A DNA stretch of 64,000 nt from contig CAUJLY010000003.1 in the NCBI GenBank assembly GCA_963281155.1, positions 2,852,001 to 2,916,000 on the forward strand. The letters are read 5' to 3'. Positions 1 to 12,150 of the stretch are shown in pieces. A model generated the notes under the pieces. That model saw only the letters and a program-made list of their open reading frames with translations. It was not told where the DNA came from and ran no database searches. Source of the stretch: Rhabditophanes sp. KR3021. Lineage: Eukaryota; Nematoda; Chromadorea; Rhabditida; Alloionematidae. Numbering within the stretch: position 1 is the stretch's first letter; each line of letters begins with the position of its first letter. Both the position numbers and the translations under genes were made by a program.

Positions 1-615
1 ACTGTATGATGTACTACAGTTGCATTTTAATTCTCCTTTTGAGTATATTTTTTCCAAATTAATATTTTTAAATTTATGTATACATTTTTTGAACATATAT
101 TTCCTTAAAGCTTAAAAAAGACTTGTTTATTTGAATCAAAAAAATTATTACCACCGACCAGCCTTCTTAATAACAAAAATTTCTCGCAAACAAAAGTCTT
201 GCCATTCTTTGAAGTCACCAAGTATAACTAACCACCACCATCAAACAAATAATTCTCATAATATATTCATAACTAATTCATACGCTAGTTGATACTACTA
301 ATTCATAATAATTCATAATAATTGAATGTCCATAATAAATATTGTTATTAAAAAAACTCCTCAAAGATAACTTAACACCATTCCTTAATGTATTCATAAA
401 TGTAAAGCGATTGTATAAATGCATTAAATGATCCTGTACATTATTTGACAAAAACAAATTTGTATTTTGAAAATATTTGTTGGCCTGCATATATTATTTT
501 TGGTACAAAAATGGAGGTGTAGATGGCACATCATCTTTCATTTGCTTAAATACTTTTACGCTTTCTAATCATGTTATAAATACTTTTTAGCAAATAAATT
601 ATGCTTCATTTTAGA
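1..615. other. AT-rich flank without a recognised gene
   Basis: No reading frame here looks coding in either direction. A T-rich stretch ending in TTTTAG lies directly before the receptor start at 616, so the last bases are probably the end of a 5' intron or a trans-splice acceptor. Confidence 0.4.
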
Positions 616-3424
616 ATGATTAACGACACCTACAATACTATATATCATTCGGATGATGAGATTCGTAACAGGCTTAGCAACTCCAGTGATTCGGCAAGAG
701 ATGTAAGCTTTTCTTAATAATAAGTACAGTATCGCACATAAATAAATCTAAATTAATGTATGGATATCTCAATATTAGAATTATTCATTACTTTACAACA
801 AGTATAAAAAAACTACATTCTATCGTAGGCTTCATTTTAAAGATTAATATTCAAAATCGTCCTTACTTTGTCTCATTGCTGAAACCTGTATATTTTCAGC
901 AACTAATAAATGCATTGATGCAGAGAACGGAGATTCAGATTGTCTTGCCACCCCCTAATCACGAAGACTTACATGTACTAATTATGGCTGTATGCTACAT
1001 GATTTTATTTTTGGTTGGAACAGGTGGAAATGTAGCAATTTTGACGACTATTTACCATGTAGTCCGTTCACAAAAAACAGCTCTAGACAATACCTTAATT
1101 TATGTTATTGTTTTATCGTGTGTCGATTTCGGAGTTTGTTTGTCTTTGCCATTTACCATAATTGATCAGGTATGAACAATGTAAAAAATTAATAATTTGT
1201 GATAGATTCTTGGCTTTTGGATGTTCGGAAATGTACTTTGCAAGCTACACGCTGTTTTGGAAAACTTTGGCAAAATATTATCTTCTCTAATCTTGACAGG
1301 TGCGTATATTTTTTGATGCTTCTAAATTAACGACACTTTTTGAATATATTTTTAGCAATGTCATTTGACCGTTTTGCAGGTGTTTGTATGCCACAAAGAA
1401 AAAACCTTCGTTCCACAAGATTTGCCATTTACATGCTTGTAGGCTTGACTGTGTATGCGTTGGCTGCACTCCTGCCACTTCTGCTCAGCTTCTCAGCTAG
1501 AGAACTTGTTCTTTTTGAAAAAGAAACAGCTCCATACAAAATCACACGCATGAAAATTGAAAAGTGTACAATGAAAAATATCAGTTCTTTCAGCTTCACT
1601 GCATTTACCATTTATCAATGTGTCCTGTGCTTCATTGTTCCCTTGGTTCTGATTTCCTTCTTTTATTACAAATTGCTATCCAGATTAAGGCAGCATTCTC
1701 GCAACTTTAAGGTCGATCCCTTTTTAATGATCTTAACTAATTTTTTTATTTTTAGGTAATTATATCAACGTTGCAAAAAAATTATCAAAAGACAGAAAAT
1801 TAAAATTTGGTCTCAGAAATTGCTCTTGTCTCAAAGGCCATTCTAACTAAAATAGCTCCAATTTTTTGGCATTGTCTGAGTTGAGAAGGCACGTTTCTTT
1901 CATGGAGCACTTTCCGTGATCACAATTTGTGCTTTGCCACTTGTAGCGTTCCATGGGAATGAATTTAAGATTATCGGTTAGTTCTTTGGAACTGACAGGC
2001 AGCATCACAACAACTATTCTAAACCAGCATTGATGACCTGACTCATTATATTCTCTTTTCTGTCAAATAGATCGCCTTTCTCTAATTTTGCATTGAATTT
2101 GTAGTAGTATGCATCTGGTCTCTCATCTTTTTCAGATTTTCCTTTTGCTCATCATCACATAATTATTCGCAGGCACGACGTTGGATGTGTTTGGCGTAAC
2201 TAAATTGAGAATCAATTGCAAATTTGCAATATTCACAGAACTTTTCCCTACCACAGAAATCACCTTCTCTGTGATTGCCAAGAAATTCTTTGCAGGGAAA
2301 GAGTAGAGAACAGTACTTGCATTTGTGTGTCATAGGTTAAACAGATTCTAAGGATGGAAATTCCTTGATTTCATACTCGACTGCCATGACATTAAATAGT
2401 TTTATCTGACATTTAAATGTATTAATATAATTTTGCGTGTGAAGGTAGATCTAAATATAGTCTGTGAAACAATTACCTATCAGAAGTAAAATGTCAAAAA
2501 ACAACTAACCGTCTTTTCATAATTGACCACACATTTTTAGGGAACACATATACCTTTGGCACGTATATCCTTGTATACATTAGCTATTGCTTGTTTCTAT
2601 TTTATTTCCTGGATGCCATTTTGGGCATCAATTGCATTGTAAGTTTATTATTTTTAAATTATTTAAATGAATGTATTTTTAGATCTGTTTATCTTGAATA
2701 TGCCGAGGATACTAACAAAGAAAGCAACATTCCACATTTCTTTGTTTATTGCATGTAAGTTAACGGAATATTCAAATTAATTTTGGACCCAAGGGGATTG
2801 CTCGATTTTGTTTATTTCATAAGGCCTAATTCTTAACTTATTGAAATTTTCAGGTATTTTGTACATGCACTCCCTTATTTTAATAGCTCAATGAATTGGT
2901 TTTTATATGGAGCTCTAAACAGTCAACTTCAACTCCGTGCCAGAAACGGTGGGAATTTAAGAAGCGAACTAACAAACAATGCATCATACAACGCGGGAAA
3001 TAACATGAGTGTTGTTAAAATTGCCTGTACTCATTCTACATATGAGACAGGTAATAATACTTCTGTGAATAAGGTATGTGATTAAAGACGTTTATATTAA
3101 ATATTTAATTAGCCATTCATAAATTAACAACAATTTTAGAACTCATACAAACTTAGCGCTCCATTAAGTTCAAGCAGCATCAAGGAAATCCAACCTTTGA
3201 AGGAGAAATCTTCAGCAGCCACAGAAAGCAGTTTAATGGTTGCTCACGGAAACACGATCATAGTGACATCTATTTGCGATGCAGATAAACCCCAAACAAA
3301 GCCTGATTCAGATGACGGAACATGTTCTATCAATTCCAAAGTTACCGACGCACAAAGTCTCAAAAGCAAGGAAAATCTGATTGCAATCGGATATGACTGT
3401 GAATCCGATGGAACTTTTCTTTAA
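616..3424 (+). CDS. Rhodopsin-class GPCR, probably a neuropeptide receptor
   Basis: Spliced seven-helix receptor of the plasma membrane. Exons read as 616-702, 900-1169, 1206-1299, 1356-1711, 2541-2638, 2683-2754, 2854-3073 and 3140-3424, with GT-AG introns that keep the frame. Visible marks are the TM1 motif GTGGN, TM2 LSCVD in place of LAxAD, WMFGNVLCK before TM3, DRF in place of DRY, SWMPFW in TM6, and NSSMNWFLYG in place of NPxxY in TM7. The N-terminus is short with Asn-X-Ser/Thr sites; the tail is long, Ser/Thr-rich and cytosolic. The start ATG follows a TTTTAG acceptor. The 829-nt intron at 1712-2540 is unusually long and contains antisense coding relics. The ligand cannot be told from sequence. 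Confidence is high for the class and low for the subfamily. Confidence 0.85.
1800..2480 (-). pseudogene. Antisense zinc-finger-like coding relic in the GPCR intron
   Basis: Read on the minus strand, 2190-2340 encodes two Cys/His clusters of the form CxxC-x(11-12)-H-x(5-6)-C (HKCKYC and KFCEYC, then AKHIQRRAC). About 1830-1960 encodes another Cys/His-rich piece. Frames are short and interrupted, so this is a decayed insertion and not an active gene. The clusters resemble those at 30248-30583, which suggests one repeat family. Family identity is not established; zinc-binding parts of a transposon protein are possible. Confidence 0.4.
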
Positions 3425-4718
3425 TCTACATAATTTAATTTTAAAGTACGGCGGGTTATTTCAAATATCTAATTGTGCAAAAACATTCTATCATCATAAA
3501 TACATTATTGTTTTATATTATTCTGAATAACTTCATAAAATATAGGTGTAAATCAATCCAGACTAATCGTCTTCATTTTAAACTTTATATTAAATAAACA
3601 TTTTTAATATCTCTGTTTTATATGCTTAGACACTTAATTTTAGATCAAATTATATTAAACACCACATTTGATATACATATTTTAAAAAATCTATATTTGT
3701 CATAAGTACATACATCTGTTTATTTCACTCAAACTATCAATCTACCTCTTCTCTCCTTTTTGATTTAGCCAAATTTGTCTGAAACTATCTTACAAAAATA
3801 CACAGCGTAAATGTCTCGAATCTTGAAAAACCAAATTCTTCATTACGTTATTACAGTAAATATACCATCTAGAAGATATATTTATTTAAAAGATACTTTA
3901 TTATTTCTATAATTGTAATATTGCTTATGTAATTTATGGTGACCCATTACAGGATTTGTAGTGGTAATGGAGCAATTTGGCATTTTTGTAAGAGGTCTTG
4001 TAATTTAAATAAAGTATTTGCTTGTTTTATTGTTTGGCTTAGTCTTATTAGGGCTAGGGAGCTGTAACCTCATCTATTTTTTTACTTTACTTAAAAATTA
4101 AAATGAAGAAACTGTGTTTTGTAATGTCGCTTCAAGCTTACTGTGAATCATACTAATACTTATTAATATCTCCTAAACTTGAATGTCTATTAAAAATGGT
4201 TTATTCACTCCAAATCCACTTATTCTGGATCATAAACTACATAACAATGTGTAGATAACAATTATTGAAGTGTTTTTACCAAATGATAATCATCGGGAGT
4301 TATACTAAATATTTTGTGTGATGCTTGCTAGCCACCTCCAATGCCAAGAAGTTAACAAAGTGACTATCTTCCATTTCTCGTTATGAGAGGTAAAAAAAAT
4401 TTACAAAAGTTCTTGATTATTTTATAAAAATTATTATTGACATTTTTGGTTAAAATTGTACCTTACCTTAATGTCTTCTTTTAAAGGCACTTTAAAATTG
4501 CAAAATAATATTTACCATACATTTAGGTCGATTTGAAGTTTGAAACTAACCACGCTTTACTTAAAACAAGACCCATAAAGGAAAGCCAAACCACAGTATC
4601 TCCTTTAATTGAGGTTAGTTTAAGATGACGAATATGTGTCCTAATGATTCTTATAGTTTGTTGTTTGCTTATTATTAATTGTATTATTAATAAGAAGTTA
4701 ATTTGTTCTAATTCAACT
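3425..4718. other. Intergenic, GPCR 3' UTR and PUF 5' region
   Basis: AT-rich. It contains AATAAA-type signals near 3593 and 4007 that would suit the 3' end of the receptor. No ORF, RNA gene or repeat could be supported. Confidence 0.35.
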
Positions 4719-7056
4719 ATGGATATGATTAAAGGACACTGGGGACAAAACTACGAAGGAAATAATCCTTGGAGTACCCACAAATCTGACAATGATTCTG
4801 CTTCTTCAGCTGTATTGAAGAAATCCCAGCCAATCGCGATTAATAATATGATTTCTTCCCAGTCAATTGATCACTCTGGACTAATGAATAAGATTATTGA
4901 CAACATTCTATGCTCTTCACCAGCTGGTAACTATTCGTCATCTGTCTTACCTCATGCTCCGGTTGAAACGTTTCCTACAAACCCTGATTTTGCTATCAAG
5001 AAACCTAAACTCGAAAGATTTCAAACCATCGAAAGTGAGTCTTCTTTGTTTGCAACTCCCGGAATATCACCTTGCGATACACCCAACTTTGGTGCTTTTG
5101 GAATGAACAACGATTTGATGTACAAAAAAGCCAATCAAAATTGCCCACAAATGATGTCTGCTCAATATAACAATTACTGTTATGGAAATAACAATAATGG
5201 TTTCATAAACCAAAACATTTTCAGTCATAATGGTCATGACTTGAATGGATGGGGTTTCAATCATCAATTCTCAAATCAAATGCCACTCTTACCACACCCC
5301 GAAGAGGAGAGAGTCAGAGAAGCCATGAATATGTATTCAGCCTCTACAATGATCGGTATCAACAACCATCCTTACAACTCCTATCAAAGCATGATGAACA
5401 TGGCAGCTCAGTTTGAAAACATGCTCGGAGACAATGGCTACAACGATCGAGAGACCCATCACAATGTCAGCCATCATGGAAAAAAATTGTTTGAATCCAA
5501 TTCCCACCATCAACACAGCCACCAACAACCTGTAAATAAGCAAAGTCCAGTTAAGGAGACACCTTACAATAATGTTGCCCATAGCAAGAATATTGCCCAG
5601 TCTGGTGTAAAAAATTGCAACCCTGCTAACATTTCCATCAACAATACCATGTCATCAAACTTCAGCAGTGGTAGACGCAACACTCGCAACGAACATCATC
5701 GCCATGACGTAAATCGTTATGATAACAACGATAAAAGAGAATTTGGTTCTCTTCTTGATGACTTCCGTAACAACAGAAACCTTGAAATTGAAGTTGTTAC
5801 ATTGGGAAAGCAAATTATCGACTTCGCCCAAGATCAATATGGTTCTCGCTACATTCAGCAATGGCTTGAAAACGCCAATGATAAAGAAAAAAGTATCGTC
5901 TTTGAACAAATTGTTATGCAAGCTAAGGAGCTGGCTACTTCCGTCTTTGGCAATTACATCATTCAAAAGTTTTTCCAATACGGAACTCAAGACCAACGCA
6001 CACGTTTGATTGCTGTCATCAAGGGAAATGTCATTGAATTGGCTTCTGCTTTGTATGGTTGCCGAGTTATCCAAAAGGCATTTGAAACAGTACCCTTGAC
6101 GGATCGATTGGAACTTCTTCATGAAATGAAAAACTCTATCATTCCTCTTATTGTGGGCCAAAACTCGAACCATGTTATTCAAAAAGTAAGTACTAAAACT
6201 TTTGGCATTACAAATTCAATCATTTTCAGGTAATTGAAAAAGTTCCTCCAACTGAATTACAATTCATAATTGACGCAATATTCCAAGAAGGCGATGAAAC
6301 AGTAACGTCTCTGTCCTGTCAACCTTATGGCTGTCGAGTTATTCAAAGAATTCTCGAGTATTGTACTCCAGAGCAAAAGAGACCTATTCTCGAAGAAATT
6401 CACAAGCATATCCAAAGAAACATATGCAATGAGTATGCAAATTACGTAGTTCAACATGTTAGTTCGATTACTTAAGACATAGATTATACAAATTTCAGGT
6501 ACTTGTTCATGGAGAAAAAGAAGACATTGGCCGTATCGTTGAAGAAGTTAAGAATAACTTATTGGAGTATTCTCAACACAAATTTGCTTCAAACGTAATT
6601 GAAAAGTGTCTAGATACTAATGGAAATTACTACAAAAATTCAATCATCAACGCCGTTTGTGCAGAGTAAGTAATAACTACCACATTTAATTGCTAATTTA
6701 GTTAAACAGCAAAACCAACATGATTGAAACTCTTCTTCGGTAAGTCATTTTACAATAAAATATATAATAGCTTTTTATTATAGCCACGAATTCGGAAATT
6801 TTGTAATCCAGAAGATGCTTGATGTCGCTGATAATTCACACTTAAAGAAGTTGATGAATTGTATCAAGCCACACATTTCATCCTTGAGAAAAGCCAATTA
6901 CGGAAAGCATATTATCGGTAAGCTTGTGAAATGCAAATAAATAATTCATATTACATTTCAGCTAAGCTTGAAAAATATTTCCTTAAAAGCAATGTAACCC
7001 CGTCTTCTCAAGTTTACTATGATTTCTATGGAGATAACGTTGAAGATTCAAACTAA
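4719..7056 (+). CDS. Pumilio/PUF RNA-binding protein with canonical eight repeats
   Basis: Post-transcriptional repressor binding 3' UTRs in the cytoplasm. Exons are 4719-6185, 6230-6457, 6499-6665, 6710-6739, 6784-6917 and 6962-7056, all joined in frame by introns of about 41-44 nt. The first 340 residues are Asn/His/Gln/Ser-rich and disordered. Eight Puf repeats follow, with recognition triplets read as SRxxQ, NYxxQ, CRxxQ, NHxxQ, CRxxQ, NYxxQ, SNxxE and NFxxQ. By the known Pumilio code this predicts UGUANAUA, as in fly Pumilio and human PUM1/2, unlike the altered FBF-type nematode PUFs. An in-frame upstream ATG at 4644 would add a hydrophobic stretch out of place in a PUF, so 4719 is preferred. 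Confidence 0.95.
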
Positions 7057-7897
7057 GAAATGAATTGGGCAATTTAACTTAGTTTATCCCCGTTCTTGTA
7101 ATTTTACAACATCTTTTCATTGTACATTTGTGTATGATGCTAAATTAACTTGTTTTTATATTTTTAAACCATCAAAATTGTAATTTTACAACTTTTGCTT
7201 GTTTTTTTATGTTCATATTGTTAGGTTTCGTGAATTTTTGTAAAAATGTACAAAATGTAAAAAGTCTTTTACCAAGATTATTAACCATATTGCTTATTAT
7301 TGATGCAAATTGTATTTCCCAAATCAAAACCATGTTATGTTTGTCCAAATTTAACATCACCAATCTTTTTACATACAATTCTGTTACACATATCTTACTA
7401 TTCTCAATTTACTACCCTCAAATTCGATAATAGTAACCATATCTTAATTATGCATTAAAAAATTGTTAGGTAAATAAATAGTACACAATAAAATCGTTTC
7501 TGCTATATGTGCCGTGTATTTGAATTTGGTTGTTTCACTCACGTTGAACTTAATTTATAATGGGTTTCAAATTGCTTTTGCTCAAATAAACAATGATAAG
7601 TGACATCATTCTTTACATACAAATCATTCTAGGATATACTCTAATCACATGCCATTGCTGAATTTTCAGGTTTAGTTCTGAACCACAACTTGGCAATATC
7701 TTGTTGCAATTTCCGAATTTTTTTGAATTATACAAGCACTAATATTATTTAACCTAAGTGCTTCCTGCATTTCGCTTTCCGTTCGTACATCCATCCAAAT
7801 ATTCCAGCTCATGCAAATATGCTTCTGTATTTTCAGAGTACCCAAAACATAAAAAATATCTTAAATATCCTTTTTCTCTAGGCCTTAGGAGGACTAC
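7057..7897. other. PUF 3' UTR and intergenic sequence
   Basis: AT-rich, with several TGTA-containing words (for example near 7121 and 7240) but no exact TGTANATA site that I could find close to the PUF stop. An AATAAA occurs near 7487. No gene supported. Confidence 0.3.
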
Positions 7898-8253
7898 AAT
7901 AATTCCAGAAAATTAGATCAACTTTATCAAAAGTAGCCCTCGACACAGCACATAATAACGAAATTGCTGAGTTTGCCTTAAACAATACTATCAACAATGA
8001 TCCAGCAAATAGAATGTCGAATACATACCCAATTACCAGTAGTCAACAGCGTAATGGAGGTAATTATTTATTTTCTTTAAACTTAATATTGCTTTCTTTA
8101 TAGTCATCTCAATTAACAAACAGTCTTATGCTTACTTTGATTATGAGGTCGATCCAAGTGCTTTGGTCAAATACATGTACTATATGTTGGTTGTACAGGG
8201 ATACACTAAAGTTGGTATTGGAAGTCATCTGTATTCTGCCTCACTATCGAAGT
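7898..8253 (+). other. Possible two-exon gene fragment of unknown identity
   Basis: An open frame from about 7902 runs to a GT donor at 8059. A 44-nt T-rich intron ends in TATAG at 8103, and the same frame continues to a TAG at 8251-8253. The second exon encodes a plausible globular piece (DYEVDPSALVKYMYYMLV). No start codon was found, and an in-frame stop lies just upstream of the first exon, so it may be the 3' end of a spliced gene or a decayed one. No family recognised. Confidence 0.25.
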
Positions 8254-8656
8254 AGGCCCCATATTTATCACTATTACACATATTAATATGCAACTTAATA
8301 AAGCATACCACCTATTAATTTTCTTATTGTTTTTACATCTTGTGCATGCTGCTACCAAATCTTTTTGATCTAGCACATACATCGTCAAAAAAATCAACAT
8401 CTGTTACGTCTATAAAATGTACTCTCCTCTGTATAGCAATGTCTGTTTTACCGCTCAACCAAATATCCCCAAACGACACCCATGTCACTAATGTGCCGGG
8501 ATTGGTAAAATGTTTAGTTAATAGTGGTTATTTTGTTGCCCATCCACACAATCTTACTTGCCATTTGTGTGGTCGTTTGTTTTTAAATAAACTTATCTGA
8601 CTTTATTCGTGATTAATGGACATAATCTAATCCTTCGTTTTATTTTAGATACAATC

Positions 8657-10852
8657 ATGTCCGGCATTCCTAGCATACCTGCCGAAATAGAATCCATCAA
8701 AACAACAATAGCCACTTTATACTTTGAGGATTCAAAAGGTGGTAAGAATTTCGCCCTCAATGACCAAGTAACCAATTGTGCGCGTCGTGAAAGTTGCGTC
8801 GTATTTGTGGAATTAGACCACATTATGTCTCAAAGTCCAGAGTTGGCTGAGAAGATTATGAAGAATCCAGTGAGATACGAGAAATTATTCATGCTAGCTA
8901 TTGATGCTATTATTAAAGAACAACAAGAGAATGGCCTGCCTGTTGTCAAGGATGCTTTGGATGCGTATCTTTTGCAAAGAATCAAAATGCTCCAAGAGTC
9001 AGAGAGTGCCCATCAAAAGGAAAATGAAGCTCCTAGAGATCACAATAGGAAGTTCCCGCCAGAGTTGTTGAGAAGATATGAAATTTGCCTTAGATCTTTG
9101 TCTGGGGATGGACCTCTGCCCGTGCGTGATGTCAAAGCCAAGCATATTGGGAAGCTAATAACGGTCATCGGAATTGTTATTAGCGTAACCGAAGTTTGTC
9201 CACATGCCCAAGTTATCACTTACTCCTGTGACACTTGCGGTTGTGAGACTTTCCAAACTGTTACAGGGGAAAGCTATGTTCCTGCTGTTGAGTGCCCATC
9301 CAAAGAATGTGTTGAGTCTAGAGCTTCTGGCAGATTGACGATGCAAGTCAGGGGATCCAAGTTTATTAAGTTCCAGAAGATTAGAATCCAGGAAACTTCT
9401 GGACAAGTCCCTGTTGGGTGTATTCCTCGTGCTATGACTATTAATGTGACTGGAGAAAATACGAGACAAGTTACGGCGGGAGATTCAGTCAGAATTAGTG
9501 GCATTTTGCTTCCGCAATTGAGAAGTCAAGGCATGCGTGGACAAGGGGGGGCTTTGGTCACAGACACTTATCTGAGAGCCACCGATGTTCAAAAGTTGAA
9601 TACGGACAATGCTGGACATGATGAGATGAATAGGTTCACGGATGAGGAATTAGCTCTTTGCAACATGCCAAATCTTTATGAAATGTTGGCTTACTCTATT
9701 GCTCCTGAAATTTACGGCATGATTGACATCAAGAAGACATTGCTTTTGGCTTTAGTCGGCGGAGTTGACAAGAATGCTGCTGGAATGAAGATTAGAGGAA
9801 CCATCAATGTGTTGCTGATGGGAGACCCAGGGGTAGCTAAGTCCCAATTGCTGGGCTTCATTGATCGTTTGTCTCCAAGGAGTGCCTACACTACTGGCCG
9901 TGGTTCTTCGGGAGTTGGATTGACTGCTGCCGTTACAAAGGATCCTTTAACAGGAGAAATGTGTCTTGAGGGAGGTGCCCTTGTTCTTGCCGATCAAGGC
10001 ATTTGCTGCATCGACGAGTTCGATAAAATGCTGGAACATGACCGCACAGCTATCCATGAAGTAATGGAACAACAAACGATTTCAATTGCGAAAGCTGGCA
10101 TTATGACCACTTTGAATGCTCGTACTGCCATCATCGCTGCTGCCAATCCAGCTGAAGGCAGATACAACCCGAAGAAGTCAATCGAAGCTAACATTCAACT
10201 TCCGGCTGCTTTGTTGTCTCGCTTCGATATCATCTGGCTGATCAGGGACAAAATTTGCAAAGAAAGCGATCTCAAGTTGGCTGAGCATATCTCATTCGTA
10301 CACATGCATGGAAAAGAACCTGAAATTTCGGGTAAAAAACCTTTGTCAATGGTTTTCATGAGAAAATATGTTGCTCTTTGCAAGGAAAAGAATCCCGTTC
10401 TTCCAGATGAACTGAAGGGAAGGGTTGTAGATTTGTATGTAGAGATGAGAAAGCAGGCTAGATTAATGGAAAATACCACTTACACATCTGCAAGAATTTT
10501 GCTCGGAGTAATCAGAACTGCCACAGCCATTGCTAGGTTGAGGCTTTCTGACGTCGTTAGTATGGCTGATGTAGAAGAAGCCATCCGAATTACTGAAACC
10601 TCCAAAGCTTCTCTTTATTCAGAGGAGGAGAGAAGTGGAGTTATGCGATACGAAAATCCTATCGACAACATCTACGCCCTCATTCGTGATCTGAACGACA
10701 AGAAGAAGGGAAGTTCAACACCTGTTGGAGAAATCATTACTCTTGGTAATACTAAAGGGTTCAAGGAAGCGGATGTTCGCCAATGTATTGCACAATATTG
10801 TGATGCTGGATTACTTCTCATTGACGAAGTTGACAATCTTCATGTCTTGTAA
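8657..10852 (+). CDS. mcm-7: MCM7, subunit of the MCM2-7 replicative helicase
   Basis: Nuclear AAA+ ATPase that unwinds DNA at replication origins as part of the heterohexameric MCM2-7 ring. The 731-residue single exon is close to the usual MCM7 length of about 720. Visible are a zinc-binding cluster CDTC...CPSKEC (about residues 191-221), Walker A GDPGVAKSQ (about 389), the MCM signature with IDEFDKM (about 452), the arginine finger SRFD (about 520) and a C-terminal winged-helix segment. The N-terminal region and the wording around the ATPase match MCM7 better than MCM5 or MCM4. The start at 8657 follows a TTTTAG acceptor by eight bases; the in-frame ATG at 8609 would read through that T-rich acceptor, so it was not chosen. 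An AATAAA at about 10877 suits its 3' end. The long intronless frame is unusual beside its intron-rich neighbours. Confidence 0.97.
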   Translation: MSGIPSIPAEIESIKTTIATLYFEDSKGGKNFALNDQVTNCARRESCVVFVELDHIMSQSPELAEKIMKNPVRYEKLFMLAIDAIIKEQQENGLPVVKDALDAYLLQRIKMLQESESAHQKENEAPRDHNRKFPPELLRRYEICLRSLSGDGPLPVRDVKAKHIGKLITVIGIVISVTEVCPHAQVITYSCDTCGCETFQTVTGESYVPAVECPSKECVESRASGRLTMQVRGSKFIKFQKIRIQETSGQVPVGCIPRAMTINVTGENTRQVTAGDSVRISGILLPQLRSQGMRGQGGALVTDTYLRATDVQKLNTDNAGHDEMNRFTDEELALCNMPNLYEMLAYSIAPEIYGMIDIKKTLLLALVGGVDKNAAGMKIRGTINVLLMGDPGVAKSQLLGFIDRLSPRSAYTTGRGSSGVGLTAAVTKDPLTGEMCLEGGALVLADQGICCIDEFDKMLEHDRTAIHEVMEQQTISIAKAGIMTTLNARTAIIAAANPAEGRYNPKKSIEANIQLPAALLSRFDIIWLIRDKICKESDLKLAEHISFVHMHGKEPEISGKKPLSMVFMRKYVALCKEKNPVLPDELKGRVVDLYVEMRKQARLMENTTYTSARILLGVIRTATAIARLRLSDVVSMADVEEAIRITETSKASLYSEEERSGVMRYENPIDNIYALIRDLNDKKKGSSTPVGEIITLGNTKGFKEADVRQCIAQYCDAGLLLIDEVDNLHVL

Positions 10853-11083
10853 CTTTATTTATCATCATTGTATTTAAATAAATTTTCATTTTCTTAATCT
10901 TCGATAATATAAAAGACATTGTACATATTAATTGCTTTACTAAATACTAATTTATATATGTATGTCCTGCAATAATACGTCAAATTTTGCATCACTTTAT
11001 CCACAAAACTACACTACATTTGGCACTACGCTTTTTGTATAAGAAAATTGGATCTTCACCCTTTTGGTATAGCAGTATAAGGT

Positions 11084-11299
11084 TTAAATCTTCAAACTCA
11101 AGAGGCCGCCACGTCCGAGAAGAGTCGATATTGCGTATTTTCCATTCTTCAACATCAATTTCTTTCCAACTCCAAAAGTATTAAAGATGGGATCTATAGG
11201 TGGTCCATTTTTGTTTTTGTCTGTCTTTGAAGAAAAATTACTTTTATTGCTCAATTCATTCAAAAACTCATCCTTAAAGTAAATAATTGGTGGAGTCAT
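11084..11299 (-). CDS. Small hypothetical protein, convergent with MCM7
   Basis: A 71-codon frame with an ATG start, rich in Lys, Asn and Gly and ending in a GRGGLLSL segment. It lies tail to tail with MCM7. No signal peptide or membrane helix is seen and no family is recognised. Its composition looks more coding than the surrounding AT-rich DNA, but it could be a chance frame. Confidence 0.35.
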   Translation of the reverse strand: MTPPIIYFKDEFLNELSNKSNFSSKTDKNKNGPPIDPIFNTFGVGKKLMLKNGKYAISTLLGRGGLLSLKI

Positions 11300-11631
11300 T
11301 TTTTAGTATTTATATTGCTTAAATTTGGTTATTCAAATTTTAGCTCAAGCGAGCGTATCTATTAACAATATGTATAAATAATTTCAGGTAAAATAAATTT
11401 TGCATATGAGAAGAACAATAGTTAATTGTAAAAAGATTGTTTGTATGCAAATAGTTTGAAGCAAATTGCGGGAAAATAGATTAAATTTATTACTCTAAAA
11501 GCATTATCTTTCTATTAATTCAACATTAGTTCGTGATTTGTGTTTATTGCACGTTGTTTCTTTATTCTACTCTAGATGACGTATTTTACTTGGTTAATCG
11601 GAACCATTTTTATCTGACAAATACTCTTTTA

Positions 11632-11872
11632 TTTTTAGAGAGGATTTAGATGAAATTGGTACATTTTTTCTTGCAACCGTTACAAGGATAAAATATGACT
11701 TTGAACGCGGCACTTGTCATACATATGAAGTTGAGACATATGCATCTTATGGAACTTTAATCGAAATTTTGGCACTGTTTTGCATATTATTTCTACATTT
11801 GAGGGTCATCGTGGGTCTTGTGTTTCGGCTAATGCGAAATATCTTAATCATAACTTTTGGTTTATTTGACTA
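11632..11872 (+). other. Possible exon with one hydrophobic segment
   Basis: After a TTTATTTTTAG acceptor at about 11639 an open frame runs to a TAA at 11870-11872. It encodes a polar stretch (FERGTCHTYEVETY) followed by a strongly hydrophobic segment. There is no start in the frame. It may be the last exon of a small membrane-protein gene whose 5' part I could not place, or a relic. No family recognised. Confidence 0.2.
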
Positions 11873-12150
11873 ATATTAATACCATTTTGGATGAATCTTC
11901 AACGACCCATAAATTATATATTGATGATATGCTTAATGTTGCCCACTTTTAAACTTACTCGACACAACTTATTTTGTGCGAACAACTGAATTCCGTCAAA
12001 ATCTTAATAGATTCAACAAATCATTTGGTATTGATGGAATTCATTTTATATATAAAAATAACCAGATACAAGCGATCAGATGCAAATAAAAACAACCTCA
12101 ATTACTAGAAATAAAGGAACGGCGAAGTTTGTTACACAAACATTTCAGTG

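Noticed and set aside
4644..4718. N-terminal extension of the PUF frame with a hydrophobic stretch
   Set aside because: The AT-rich codons look like leader DNA; a signal-anchor on a cytoplasmic PUF is improbable.
5655..6182. 175-codon minus-strand frame inside the PUF gene
   Set aside because: It lies fully within the confirmed Puf-repeat exon and shows no domain.
8340..8600. 86-codon plus-strand frame with a CHLCGRLF word before MCM7
   Set aside because: One CxxC pair without partner His residues is not a zinc finger, and the frame lies in the 5' region of MCM7.
9542..9550. Possible MCM5 assignment for the helicase gene
   Set aside because: N-terminal wording and ATPase-flanking sequence fit MCM7.
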